Below, one piece after another: positions 1 through 7,414 of a DNA stretch of 31,554 nt. The DNA comes from B1-G15 sp964346135 (lineage in GTDB: Archaea; Thermoproteota; Bathyarchaeia; Bathyarchaeales; Bathyarchaeaceae), in the NCBI GenBank assembly GCA_964346135.1, contig CAYFTS010000137.1, positions 1 to 31,554 of the forward strand, read 5' to 3'. Positions within the stretch are counted from its first letter, which is position 1. Every line of letters begins with the position of its first letter. The notes under the pieces are model-generated. The model ran no database searches. It had not been told where the DNA came from and saw only the letters and a list, made by a program, of their open reading frames with translations. The translations under genes and the position numbers were made by a program.

Positions 1-217
1 ATATGTAACTTAAAATAGTTCCACCGTCAGGTGTAGAAAGCGAAGCGTTAAAAATCACTGTCTCGCCAACGACCGGAGTTCCTGGCAAATATGTAAAGTC
101 AGCGATGGGAGGGGCTGGAATTGCAAGCGAGGGTTGAAATGTAAATGGAAGAATTAGCATCATCACTAACAAAACTGAGTAAACACTTACTTTACGCGAC
201 GATGGTATTAGATACAT
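1..217 (-). CDS. Secreted PKD-like domain protein, N-terminal part (runs off left edge)
   Basis: Reading the minus strand from an ATG at 217 gives 72 codons open to the window edge. The first 30 or so residues look like a signal peptide: a basic start (RKVSVY), a hydrophobic core rich in L, V and M, then a plausible cleavage region around PSLA. The mature part begins with PPIADFTYLPGTPVVGETV and continues with FNASLSTPDGGTI, the pattern of a PKD-type beta-sandwich (ADF...P..P..GE.V.F.AS.S..P). Such domains are common in archaeal surface proteins. The rest of the gene, and hence its overall function, lies outside the window. No good SD sits before this ATG; a start further in is possible. Confidence 0.7.
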   Translation of the reverse strand, partial: MYLIPSSRKVSVYSVLLVMMLILPFTFQPSLAIPAPPIADFTYLPGTPVVGETVIFNASLSTPDGGTILSYI

Positions 218-491
218 TCCTCTTTTTTCACTCCATTTATAACGCCAAAAGAATCATATGGCATGCACACATTGAATCCGGTGAACATAGAAGAACAATT
301 AACATGCTTCTACATCCAACCAACTGCTAGCAATTTCACCTCCTTACACCTCAAACCGCGGGTTCCAAATAATCAACAATCATTTAGTCTCCATTGAAAA
401 AAAGCATTATGAAGCAACAATTATGATTCAAAACCCATAAACTATCGAAAAACGTCAAAGACAAAACAAATGTAACTAATATCCATTTGTA

Positions 492-647
492 TGGCGCCGG
501 GAGTAGGATTCGAACCCACGCGGTCCAACAGGACCACAGGCTTACTTGCTAAGAACAATGCCCCAGACAAAAGCGCTCTTTCGTTTTCCTTTTACACATT
601 GTTCTTTCGCCTCAAGGCCTGCGCATTATCCGCTCTGCCATCCCGGC
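492..647 (-). tRNA. tRNA-Ser(UGA) with a 68-nt intron and encoded CCA
   Basis: On the minus strand the 5' exon (647-611) starts GCCGGGA and the 3' exon (542-492) ends TCCCGGC-G-CCA, so the acceptor stem pairs 7/7 and CCA is encoded. The D-arm is 3 bp (GCA/TGC), the anticodon stem is CAGGC/GCCTG, the long variable arm is GGTCC/GGACC and the T-arm is GTGGG-TTCGAAT-CCTAC. After removing the intron the anticodon loop is CTTGAGA, giving anticodon UGA. The long variable arm and discriminator G73 agree with serine. The plus strand shows the gene in reverse. Confidence 0.93.
543..610 (-). other. Archaeal tRNA intron after position 37 (BHB-type)
   Basis: The 68-base insert lies at the canonical 37/38 position. 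The anticodon-side CTTG can pair with CAAG near the 3' splice site, and the intron ends form a 10-bp helix (AAGAACAATG/CATTGTTCTT). The 3' side has a clean 3-nt bulge (TAA); the 5' side is less regular, so this is a relaxed bulge-helix-bulge for the splicing endonuclease. The boundaries are inferred from restoring a 7-nt anticodon loop. Confidence 0.82.
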
Positions 648-677
648 AACTCGAATAAAATGCAAGTGTCCCCAACG

Positions 678-687
678 TTATAAAATG
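678..687 (-). promoter_or_regulatory. TATA box of the tRNA-Ser gene
   Basis: On the minus strand ATTTTATAAC lies about 35 bases before the tRNA 5' end, so transcription would start roughly 10 bases upstream of the mature end. The spacing is right for an archaeal TATA box. Confidence 0.5.
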
Positions 688-719
688 TTCCCTTTCTATC
701 AATTTGAAAGTAGAAAAAG

Positions 720-726
720 TTTAAAT
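720..726 (+). promoter_or_regulatory. TATA box for the AN1/M50 gene
   Basis: TTTAAAT preceded by an A-rich BRE-like run (GAAAAAG) lies 40 bases before the ATG at 767, predicting a leader of about 20 bases. Confidence 0.45.
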
Positions 727-766
727 CACAAGTTTCACGAAGTGTCATCGTTACTCTTAAAGGAAG

Positions 767-1570
767 ATGAAACTTACCGTGAAATGTCAATACTGCAACA
801 AGGAAGTTGCCTTACCCTTCAAATGTCCCTTCTGCAATCAATATCACTGCAGTGAACATCGACTGCCGGAAAACCACAAGTGTCCTGAATACTGGAGAGC
901 CAAAGCTCCACGTGAACAACCGCCTCCAATCATTGTAGAAGAAACAGAAACAGCTCCGTTTGAGCACACCGTATCTTATACACCACCAATGCTCAAACCT
1001 TTGCGGTTCAGTTCCACCGAAATACGGCACCTAACTCTTAGCGCCTTGCTGGTCATGGGAGTCGGACTATCCATCGTCTTATATGAGTCGCTGAGACCAG
1101 AAATTTTGGCAATTCTTGTGGCAGTATTCACCTTAACATTTCTTCTACATGAGCTCGCCCATAAATTATCAGCACAACACTTCGGTTTGTGGGCGGAATT
1201 CCGATTAACCTTATTTGGAGCACTTATCACTGCTTTTTCAATTTTTCTTCCATTATTCAAAATCATTTCACCTGGCGCAGTAATGATCGCAGGCTCCATA
1301 GACAGAGAAACTGCTGGAAAAACCGCTATAGCCGGACCTCTAACCAACATAGTGCTCTCAACCATAATCCTCACGTTCGCTTTGTATCCGGGCGTTCAAA
1401 CGGTTGCGATGTGGAGCGCAGCTTGGAACGCGTGGATAGCCTTAATTAACCTTATTCCTTTTGGACTGTTGGATGGAGTGAAAGTGTTCATGTGGAACAA
1501 AATCGTCTGGATTACGGTGTTTGTCGCGTCTGTGGCTTTAACATTTTTCACTTTCATTCATTTGTCTTGA
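767..1570 (+). CDS. AN1-type zinc finger fused to M50 (site-2 protease-like) membrane metalloprotease
   Basis: The 267-residue protein has two parts. Residues 7-39 carry C7, C10, C20, C23, C28, H31, H37 and C39, matching the AN1 finger pattern. From about residue 88 it is membrane-embedded, with HELAH (128-132) supplying two zinc ligands and the catalytic Glu, and NLIPFGLLDG (228-237), in which the Asp is the expected third ligand. This is the S2P/M50 signature for intramembrane proteolysis. Substrates are unknown; the finger probably faces the cytoplasm and recruits a partner. The ATG at 767 is the only start that keeps the finger intact; the AGGA just before it is too close to be an ideal SD. 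It is divergent from tRNA-Ser. Confidence 0.9.
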   Translation: MKLTVKCQYCNKEVALPFKCPFCNQYHCSEHRLPENHKCPEYWRAKAPREQPPPIIVEETETAPFEHTVSYTPPMLKPLRFSSTEIRHLTLSALLVMGVGLSIVLYESLRPEILAILVAVFTLTFLLHELAHKLSAQHFGLWAEFRLTLFGALITAFSIFLPLFKIISPGAVMIAGSIDRETAGKTAIAGPLTNIVLSTIILTFALYPGVQTVAMWSAAWNAWIALINLIPFGLLDGVKVFMWNKIVWITVFVASVALTFFTFIHLS

Positions 1571-1602
1571 TTAGCCATAAACTTTTGTACTGAAGACAGG
1601 AC

Positions 1603-1610
1603 ATATTTAT
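1603..1610 (+). promoter_or_regulatory. TATA box, leaderless promoter for the B3/4 gene
   Basis: ATATTTAT lies 24-27 bases before the ATG at 1630, so transcription should begin at or next to that codon. This favours 1630 over the ATG at 1609, which lies within the TATA box itself. Confidence 0.5.
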
Positions 1611-1629
1611 GGTGTTGTTGGGGAAAACT

Positions 1630-2295
1630 ATGAGGCTGGATTCATCAGTCAAGAATAAATATCCTAAGTTAACGATTGGCTATGCTGTTGTGCGAAATGT
1701 GAAAGTTGAACGAATCGTGAGCGAATTAGAAGAAGAAAAAAGACGTGTCATTGATGAAGTTAGAGATGAATACACTTCTGTTCCTATGCTAGAAATTTCA
1801 GAGATCAAACAGTACCGAGAGTTCTACAAGTCCATGAACGTGGACCCCACCAAAATACGACCAGCTACTGAGTACTTGTTTCGAAAAGTGCTTGCAGGAA
1901 AGTTCCTTACAATCAACAATCTAGTTGATTCCTGTCTCGTAGCCTCTGTGAAATACTGGGCGATCGTCAGCGTTTACGACTTCGACAAAACGAAGGGCGT
2001 TCCAACAGTGATTCTTTCGAAAGGAACTGAAAATCTTCAATTAATTGACGGGAGGAATGTTACGCCAGCAGTTGGCGAGGTTCTGCTACGAGATGATGAA
2101 AAGATTTTAACCGCTTACACGCTGGGAGATGCTAAGGCTACGATGGTTACTCCAAAGACCGAAAATGTGTTGATGGTTGCTTGGAACGCTCCAGGAATTA
2201 GTCGCCAAAGAGTAGAAGATGCTTTGAATGCGGCTATTGAGTATGCAAAAAGATTCTGTCAAGCAACTGTCGAAAAGAGCGAGATACTTACGTAA
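1630..2295 (+). CDS. Stand-alone B3/4 (PheRS-beta-like) domain protein
   Basis: The 221-residue protein matches the B3/B4 domain, best known from the beta subunit of phenylalanyl-tRNA synthetase, where it edits mischarged tRNA. Diagnostic stretches are YREFYKSMNVDPTKIRPATE, then an RKVLAGKFLTINNLVD segment and a late AWNAPGISRQRVEDAL. It lacks the other PheRS domains, so it belongs to the free-standing family. A role in trans-editing or in amino-acid or tRNA quality control is plausible but inferred. An in-frame ATG at 1609 would add seven residues; 1630 is preferred because of TATA spacing. Confidence 0.82.
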   Translation: MRLDSSVKNKYPKLTIGYAVVRNVKVERIVSELEEEKRRVIDEVRDEYTSVPMLEISEIKQYREFYKSMNVDPTKIRPATEYLFRKVLAGKFLTINNLVDSCLVASVKYWAIVSVYDFDKTKGVPTVILSKGTENLQLIDGRNVTPAVGEVLLRDDEKILTAYTLGDAKATMVTPKTENVLMVAWNAPGISRQRVEDALNAAIEYAKRFCQATVEKSEILT

Positions 2296-2306
2296 ACTAG
2301 TGTCTC

Positions 2307-2621
2307 TTAAAGAAGTTCGATGCTTACAAAAACTTCTTCGGGCACACGGATTCTCATGATTCTCCTCATAACCCTTTCTTCAGCGTCAATATCAATGAGA
2401 CGTTTATGAATCCGCAACTCCCACTTATCCCATGTGGCAGTTCCCTGACCGCATGGAGTCTTTCTAACAGGCACACGTAGCTTCTTGGTGGGCATGGGTA
2501 TGGGTCCTGTGAACTTCGCGCCTGTCTTGTCAGCGATGGCTTTCAGTTCTCCACAAACGTTTTCCAGCTTCTTGTAATCTGTGCTGGTTAATCGTATTCG
2601 TGCTTTTTTCACCATCGCCAC
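2307..2621 (-). CDS. rpsJ: Small ribosomal subunit protein uS10
   Basis: At 104 residues this has the usual length of archaeal uS10. Diagnostic segments are RIRLTSTDYKKLENVC near the start, FTGPIPMPTKKLRVPVRKTP in the middle and WELRIHKRLIDI afterwards. It is a 30S head protein. The GTG at 2621 has GGAG five bases upstream, a good SD; an ATG at 2615 is the alternative and would drop two residues. In many archaea this gene follows the EF-1alpha gene; here it stands alone, converging with the B3/4 gene and divergent from the Cys-tail operon. Confidence 0.95.
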   Translation of the reverse strand: MAMVKKARIRLTSTDYKKLENVCGELKAIADKTGAKFTGPIPMPTKKLRVPVRKTPCGQGTATWDKWELRIHKRLIDIDAEERVMRRIMRIRVPEEVFVSIELL

Positions 2622-2660
2622 ATATTCTCCTTAGCATTGCCTCTTATCCATTCTCTAGGT

Positions 2661-2668
2661 TTTAAATA
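2661..2668 (-). promoter_or_regulatory. BRE/TATA of rpsJ
   Basis: Read on the minus strand, AAAAAG is followed by TATTTAAAA about 40 bases before the GTG at 2621, a textbook archaeal BRE plus TATA box. Confidence 0.55.
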
Positions 2669-2852
2669 CTTTTTCATTGATTTTGTGGTTTAATACATAT
2701 GCCTTTGAAACATCTTAGGTTTTCGGAACATCTGGACGCATTCATTGGAGTGAAATGATTGAAATCTGTTCTCGCAAGGTCTATTGCTTCTTCTACTGTT
2801 GTTGCTGTTGTTACGTAAGGTTAAATTACTAGAAGTTGGGTCAAATGTATCC

Positions 2853-3197
2853 ATGAACTCCAAAACGGTTTTGGGTGGAATTGCTGTTGCTGTTCTGTTC
2901 TTTTTCGGTATCATATTCGCTCTAGCCGCAGGAGCACGCGACGCTCCTACGAGATTAACCATTGCTGTCTTATTGTTCGCAGTAGGCTTCGGAATCGCTT
3001 ATTACATAACCAAAAAGCCAAAGACGATAGTGCAGAGGTTGGAGTTATCAGGGGAGATTAAGGCTGTTGCGCTCAAATGTCCCAACTGTTCTGCTTCTGT
3101 AAACGCTAATAACATCAAAATCGTGTCTGGCGTGCCATACGCAACATGCCCTTATTGTGGGCAAACATTTGAGATAGCAGAGGAACCAAAATGGTGA
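2853..3197 (+). CDS. Small two-TM membrane protein with C-terminal zinc ribbon
   Basis: From the ATG at 2853 the product is 114 residues: two hydrophobic helices (about 5-27 and 34-53) joined by a short charged turn, a linker, then a zinc ribbon with C76-X2-C79 and C99-X2-C102. Both termini are predicted cytoplasmic. A TTAAATTA TATA-like box about 26 bases upstream suggests a leaderless start; the longer upstream extension is a low-complexity Leu run from a TTG and is unlikely. Its end overlaps the next gene by seven bases (ATGGTGA), indicating translational coupling. The function is unknown; context makes it a likely partner of the Cys-tail protein and the radical SAM enzyme. Confidence 0.8.
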   Translation: MNSKTVLGGIAVAVLFFFGIIFALAAGARDAPTRLTIAVLLFAVGFGIAYYITKKPKTIVQRLELSGEIKAVALKCPNCSASVNANNIKIVSGVPYATCPYCGQTFEIAEEPKW

Positions 3198-4819
3198 AGA
3201 CCCGTTCTTTGCTGGTCATACTACCTGCAATGTTCATTCTAATGACGTTTGTAAGCACTGCAGCAGCACAGAGGCAATATTATTTGGAACACGAATGGGC
3301 AAAAATATGGATAAATCAAAACGGAACCATCGATTTGCTTTACGACATAAGTATAACACTCGATTCTGGTCCCAACATAAACTTCGTGTATATTGGTCAA
3401 CCTCAACGCGACTTCACAATAGGAACAGCCATGGACGAATACGGTCACACATTAGTGACAACCGACGCGAGTTCTGGAAGCGATTACAAGGTGCAAGTCA
3501 ACCTTTACACGCCCTTAGCGGCTGGGCAAACTGTGAGATTTAACCTCACCACAAACGTTGCCCACATGATATATGAAGACACACAAACCAACGTGGGCAT
3601 GAGGTTCACTCCGACTTGGTGGGAAGAAGCAAGCGTGCTCGACCTTCAAGTGCAGATTGTTTTGCCTCCCGGGGTCACCACAGATAACGTAACAACAACA
3701 GAAGAGCTTTGGAACGGCACGTTTCCTGAGGATGACCGATTATCAATTTATTGGCAAAGGGGAAATCTTTCGCCGAATCAGAAATACACTTTTGGAGTTT
3801 CTTTTCCAAAAGAGTATGTGCAGAGTTACGTGACACAACCAACTGGTATAGTCGCCTTTTTACAACAATATGGACTTGCTATCCTGATATTTGGAGTCTC
3901 AATCGCTGCAATAGGCGCAGTTGTCTATGTGGTTCGTAAGAGACCATATCTGATACCGACGGTTAGCATAGAAACCCTTGGAATAAGGCACGGTTTAACA
4001 GCCGTAGAAGCTTCATATCTTCTCGACGTAAAGCCAACAATTTTAGTCACAGAAATCCTCTACAGTCTCTTACAGAAAAGAGCCACATGGGTTGAGTCCA
4101 CAACTCCCGCTCTCAAATTGAAAATAATGCAACCCTTTCAGAACAAGACTGGGACGACGGAAACGCCTCTCCGATACTACGAAATAGACTTTCTCAATGC
4201 AATCAAAGAAGACGGAACCCTCGACGAAGAGAAACTAGCACAAACAGTGGTGTTTCTAAGAGATACTGTCGAAGAAAAACTACGCGGATATTGCAGACGC
4301 GACACAGTCGACTACTACAGAAAAATTGTGGCGAAGGCTTGGCAACAAGTAGAACAAGCAGGCACACCAGAGTTAGCCTCGAAAGCTTACGACGAACAAC
4401 TGCTCTGGCTTTTTCTCGACCCAAACTATCGATCGCGCACCCAAACAGCATTCCGCGACAAAGCCTTCGAGCCAAGTCCATTCTGGCTGTGGTACTGGTA
4501 TAGCTATCAACACTATCATCCCAAACCTACGTATAAACCAAACATAAAAACACCAACCGAAGCGGCAAAGCCACCCACAATTCCTGGTGCAGATTTCGCG
4601 AACAACATTGCAACGGCTGTAGAAGGCACCTCAAACAAAATTGTTGCCAACCTCGAAAAATTCGCCAACGCAATTGTCCCGATGCCAGTTGCGCGCGCAA
4701 AATCTTCCACAAAACCAGCTCACCATAAGTCCAGTTGCGTATGTGCCTGCGCGGCTTGCGCGTGCGTATGCGCCTGCGTATCGTGTGCTTGCGCTTGTGC
4801 AGGTGGAGGAGTAGGATGA
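3191..4819 (+). CDS. DUF2207-like membrane protein with a ten-cysteine CxC tail (candidate rSAM substrate)
   Basis: 542 residues. Residues 1-26 are a signal peptide ending AAA. Residues 27-220 form an extracellular beta-rich domain resembling the DUF2207 N-terminal region. Residues 227-248 are a single TM helix followed by RKRP, placing the rest in the cytoplasm. Residues 260-310 look like a small helical or winged-helix module, 310-450 are helical and aromatic-rich, and 450-515 form a Pro/Ala/Lys linker. Residues 516-536 carry ten cysteines in Cys-X-Cys spacing with only Ala, Val and one Ser between them, and the chain ends AGGGVG. The radical SAM gene starts nine bases after the stop. The tail could be a substrate for radical-based cross-linking or a metal-binding array. 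Family naming is by eye. Confidence 0.82.
   Translation: MVKTRSLLVILPAMFILMTFVSTAAAQRQYYLEHEWAKIWINQNGTIDLLYDISITLDSGPNINFVYIGQPQRDFTIGTAMDEYGHTLVTTDASSGSDYKVQVNLYTPLAAGQTVRFNLTTNVAHMIYEDTQTNVGMRFTPTWWEEASVLDLQVQIVLPPGVTTDNVTTTEELWNGTFPEDDRLSIYWQRGNLSPNQKYTFGVSFPKEYVQSYVTQPTGIVAFLQQYGLAILIFGVSIAAIGAVVYVVRKRPYLIPTVSIETLGIRHGLTAVEASYLLDVKPTILVTEILYSLLQKRATWVESTTPALKLKIMQPFQNKTGTTETPLRYYEIDFLNAIKEDGTLDEEKLAQTVVFLRDTVEEKLRGYCRRDTVDYYRKIVAKAWQQVEQAGTPELASKAYDEQLLWLFLDPNYRSRTQTAFRDKAFEPSPFWLWYWYSYQHYHPKPTYKPNIKTPTEAAKPPTIPGADFANNIATAVEGTSNKIVANLEKFANAIVPMPVARAKSSTKPAHHKSSCVCACAACACVCACVSCACACAGGGVG
4736..4798 (+). other. Sequence coding for the Cys-X-Cys tail
   Basis: These 21 codons (residues 516-536) contain ten Cys codons at 516, 518, 520, 523, 525, 527, 529, 532, 534 and 536. 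TGC and TGT are mixed, and the intervening Ala and Val codons vary, so this is not a simple DNA microsatellite but looks selected at protein level. It is preceded by HHKSS and followed by AGGGVG. Confidence 0.9.
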
Positions 4820-4828
4820 AGGAGGCGG

Positions 4829-6184
4829 GTGGCGTTTATGAGTTTTATGCGTAAGATGTTTCGTGCGTCTAAGATTCCTCGAGGTCGCTACACTTACAGG
4901 GGAAGAGGTAACTTCAAAGGTTTGGCTCTTCAGCTTCGTGTGGAGCCTGATGGCAAGGGACTATTGGTCATCAACGCTAACACAGTTCTGTATCTAAACG
5001 AGACAGCTACAGCACACGCCTTCTTCTTAATGGAAGGCATGATAACAGATGAAGCCGTTAAAAAAATCAAGCGCATGTATCGGGTGAACAAGAAAACGGC
5101 AAAGGATGACTATGAGAAGCTAATTTACACCGTGAGCACTTTGGCACAGACTGAGGAAGTCTGTCCCATATCTTTTCTCGACGTAAAGAAAGTGGAACCT
5201 TTCACCCAAGAGTATTCAGCGCCCTTACGTATGGATTTGGCGCTTACTTTCAGATGCCAGAATAATTGCGTTCACTGCTACGCTGGGGGGCCGCATGAAA
5301 CTTCTGAGCTCACCACAGAACAGTGGAAAGAAGTAATTGACCGCCTTCATCAGATTGGCGTGTTCATATTGACCTTCACAGGAGGCGAACCAACCCTGCG
5401 GGAAGATTTGCCAGAACTGTTGCTTTATGCGCAAAACAAGGGAATAGTCACTGGACTTATTACCAATGGCAGAAAACTGAAAGAAAAAACCTACGTTGAA
5501 ATCCTTGAGAAAACGGGGCTAGACTTCATTCAAGTGACCCTTGAATCGCATGAGCCTAAAATCCATGATTTAATGACAGCGACCAAAGGAAGCTGGAAAG
5601 AAACTGTCGCTGGAATCAAAAACGTCATTCCAACACAGATTTACGCGACCACAAACACAACCCTCAGCAAACACAACGCCTCATATTTTTTGGAAACCAT
5701 AGACTTCCTAAAAAAACTCGGAGTTGCTGCTTTTGGATGCAATAGCCTGATCTACTCAGGAAAAGCCAACACTATAAGTGAAGACTTCGTCTTGCCACTC
5801 GAGACACTGAAAGAACTTTTACCAAAGATTCATGATAAAGCTGATCAGCTTGGACTGAAGTTTCTATGGTATACTCCAACTCAATATTGCCGTTTTGATC
5901 CAGTTAAACTAGGTTTAGGCGTCAAATCATGCACAGCGGCGATGATCAACATGTGTGTTGGACCGAATGGTGATGTTTCTCCATGTCAAAGCTACTTCGA
6001 GGGCCTCGGTAACATCCTAAGAGACGATTGGCAAAAAATCTGGAATCATCCACTTGCAGTGAGTATAAGAAATAGAGAATACGTGGAGACAAAATGTAAA
6101 GACTGCCCGCAATTGCAAATCTGTGGAGGAGGATGCCTGTTGGAACTGCAGAAAAAGAACTACATTTGCGCCGAAGCTCAGTAA
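4829..6184 (+). CDS. Radical SAM/SPASM peptide-modifying enzyme with PqqD-like N-terminus
   Basis: About 451 residues. Residues roughly 35-110 resemble a PqqD-like peptide-recognition fold (VLYLNETATAHAFFLMEG, then a DEAVKKI...DYEKLI helix). The radical SAM core has C143-X3-C147-X2-C150 for the SAM-binding cluster and the TGGEPTLRED motif. The C-terminus is a full SPASM domain: CVGPNGDVSPCQSYFEGLGN followed by CKDCPQLQICGGGC (CX2CX5CX3C) and a last Cys at 447, for two auxiliary Fe-S clusters. Enzymes of this architecture modify ribosomal peptides or proteins, for example by thioether or C-C cross-links. It lies nine bases after the Cys-tail gene. The start is uncertain: GTG 4829 is close to the GGAGG at 4821, while ATG 4838 is 12 bases after it. 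Confidence 0.9.
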   Translation: MAFMSFMRKMFRASKIPRGRYTYRGRGNFKGLALQLRVEPDGKGLLVINANTVLYLNETATAHAFFLMEGMITDEAVKKIKRMYRVNKKTAKDDYEKLIYTVSTLAQTEEVCPISFLDVKKVEPFTQEYSAPLRMDLALTFRCQNNCVHCYAGGPHETSELTTEQWKEVIDRLHQIGVFILTFTGGEPTLREDLPELLLYAQNKGIVTGLITNGRKLKEKTYVEILEKTGLDFIQVTLESHEPKIHDLMTATKGSWKETVAGIKNVIPTQIYATTNTTLSKHNASYFLETIDFLKKLGVAAFGCNSLIYSGKANTISEDFVLPLETLKELLPKIHDKADQLGLKFLWYTPTQYCRFDPVKLGLGVKSCTAAMINMCVGPNGDVSPCQSYFEGLGNILRDDWQKIWNHPLAVSIRNREYVETKCKDCPQLQICGGGCLLELQKKNYICAEAQ

Positions 6185-6316
6185 ACACCTCCACATTTAC
6201 CCTTGCTTTTGGAAATCAGATGACATATAGAGATGTTGCAAAGGAGCGTCTTAATCTCCAAAAACAAAAAAGGCTTTTAACAACCACAAACACAATAAGC
6301 GAAAAGGTGAAAAACG

Positions 6317-6739
6317 TTGGCAGTGGCACAAAGAAAATTCTTCGGAGAAATAGGCGCGCTACTCGACAGAACAGTTATGGTGACAACAATAAACGGGAAA
6401 GAATATACAGGAACCCTCACAGGGATAAACCCAGAAACACTGAGCCTCTGCTTGGCAGAAGCCAAAGATGAGAAAGGAAGAATAATTCACAGAGTATTCC
6501 TGAACGGTGCTGTTGTGGCCCAAATCTTTGCTGTTGAGAAGCCTTTTGACCTCAAAGCATTGGCTGAACGCCTCGAAAAAGTTTTCCCAAGACTAGTCAG
6601 GCTATATGAAGACAAAGGCTTCATCTGGGTAATGGACAAGGTTAAAGTTACTGAAGATGGTATTGTAGAGGGCACAGGACCAGCCGCTGAACGAGTCCAG
6701 AAAGTATACGATCAGTTTCTCAGCGAAATCAAGACCTAA
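6317..6739 (+). CDS. Lsm/Sm-like archaeal protein with C-terminal extension (SmAP3-like)
   Basis: 140 residues. The first 75 or so are an Sm fold: LDRTVMVTTINGKEYTGTLTG as Sm1, and RVFLNGAVVAQIFAVE in the Sm2 position. The C-terminal 65 residues form a second alpha/beta domain, as in SmAP3-type proteins, giving roughly twice the minimal Lsm length. Lsm rings bind U-rich RNA. The start is a TTG at 6317 with AAGGTGA at 6304-6310; no ATG is available. A TATA-like CTTTTAAC lies about 40 bases upstream. It follows the radical SAM gene after 132 bases with its own promoter, so it is probably not part of that operon. Confidence 0.85.
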   Translation: MAVAQRKFFGEIGALLDRTVMVTTINGKEYTGTLTGINPETLSLCLAEAKDEKGRIIHRVFLNGAVVAQIFAVEKPFDLKALAERLEKVFPRLVRLYEDKGFIWVMDKVKVTEDGIVEGTGPAAERVQKVYDQFLSEIKT

Positions 6740-6759
6740 AATGGTTGTCTAAAGTTCCT

Positions 6760-7308
6760 TCATAAAAGTTTTGCGAACTCACCTATCTTCTTGCGCGCGT
6801 ATACTTCCCGCGTTACACTATCTTGAATCTTACGGACAGGTCTGCCAATTATAGGGGAAAGCCCTGCTGCATAGACCGTCATATTTACCGTATAAATGCC
6901 TGCAGCAACCAAGCTCCATCCAGGATCTCGTTGCTCCCACACCCAAGTCAAGGAATCACCAGCAGGCACATTTAAAACGGCACCTTCCCATAAGCCTGGT
7001 CCAACGAGACGACCCTCTGAATCTATTATAGTAGCCCATGCATAATCTGGAAATGCTACGGTTTTGGTGCTGTTATTCGTGAAGGTTATGGTGACATTTT
7101 CTTCGCGTTAATAGACAGTTTTATCTATCTCTAGAACAAGACCGTTTGAAACATCCTTCCTCGACAACTCAACAGATGGATGCTTGTTCAGCATGTAAGC
7201 GTATGTTGCAACAACCCCAATCAACGCAACGAAGAAAATCCACAACGCAAACGGAGTCCTCTTTGAAAACCTCTTTAAAACCACTCTTTTTCCACTTCTC
7301 CTACCCAC
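6760..7308 (-). pseudogene. Membrane-anchored BsuPI-like domain protein interrupted by an in-frame TAA
   Basis: From a GTG at 7308 (AGGA six bases upstream) the frame encodes a basic N-terminus, one TM helix (about residues 19-40) and a beta domain of the BsuPI/intracellular protease inhibitor type (NVTITFTNNSTKTVAF, later GDSLTWVWEQRDPG and GIYTVNMTVYAAG). The frame is closed by one TAA at 7108-7110 right at the start of that domain and then continues open, in the same frame, for a total of 182 sense codons. A single C-to-T or G-to-T change from CAA or GAA would explain it. It is either a young pseudogene, a sequencing error or stop readthrough. The left half alone would be a useless anchor. 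Confidence 0.75.
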
Positions 7309-7414
7309 TATTATTCCTAGGTTGTATCAATAATTTAAATCTTAAAGAAAAAATATGCGCGCGCTGATCTCTTTCATTACGAACTGCTCCATTTCCACCC
7401 TATCCCCTTTTAAA

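Noticed and set aside
145..330. 61-codon plus-strand frame at the left edge
   Set aside because: Antisense to the signal peptide of the PKD-like gene; no SD and no family resemblance.
2784..2852. N-terminal Leu-run extension of the zinc-ribbon protein
   Set aside because: Begins at a TTG in a GTT/GCT microsatellite upstream of a plausible TATA box; the ATG at 2853 fits promoter spacing.
6133..6471. Frame overlapping the end of the rSAM gene and the start of the Lsm gene
   Set aside because: It lies inside two well-supported genes in another frame and its second half is low-complexity Asn/Arg text.
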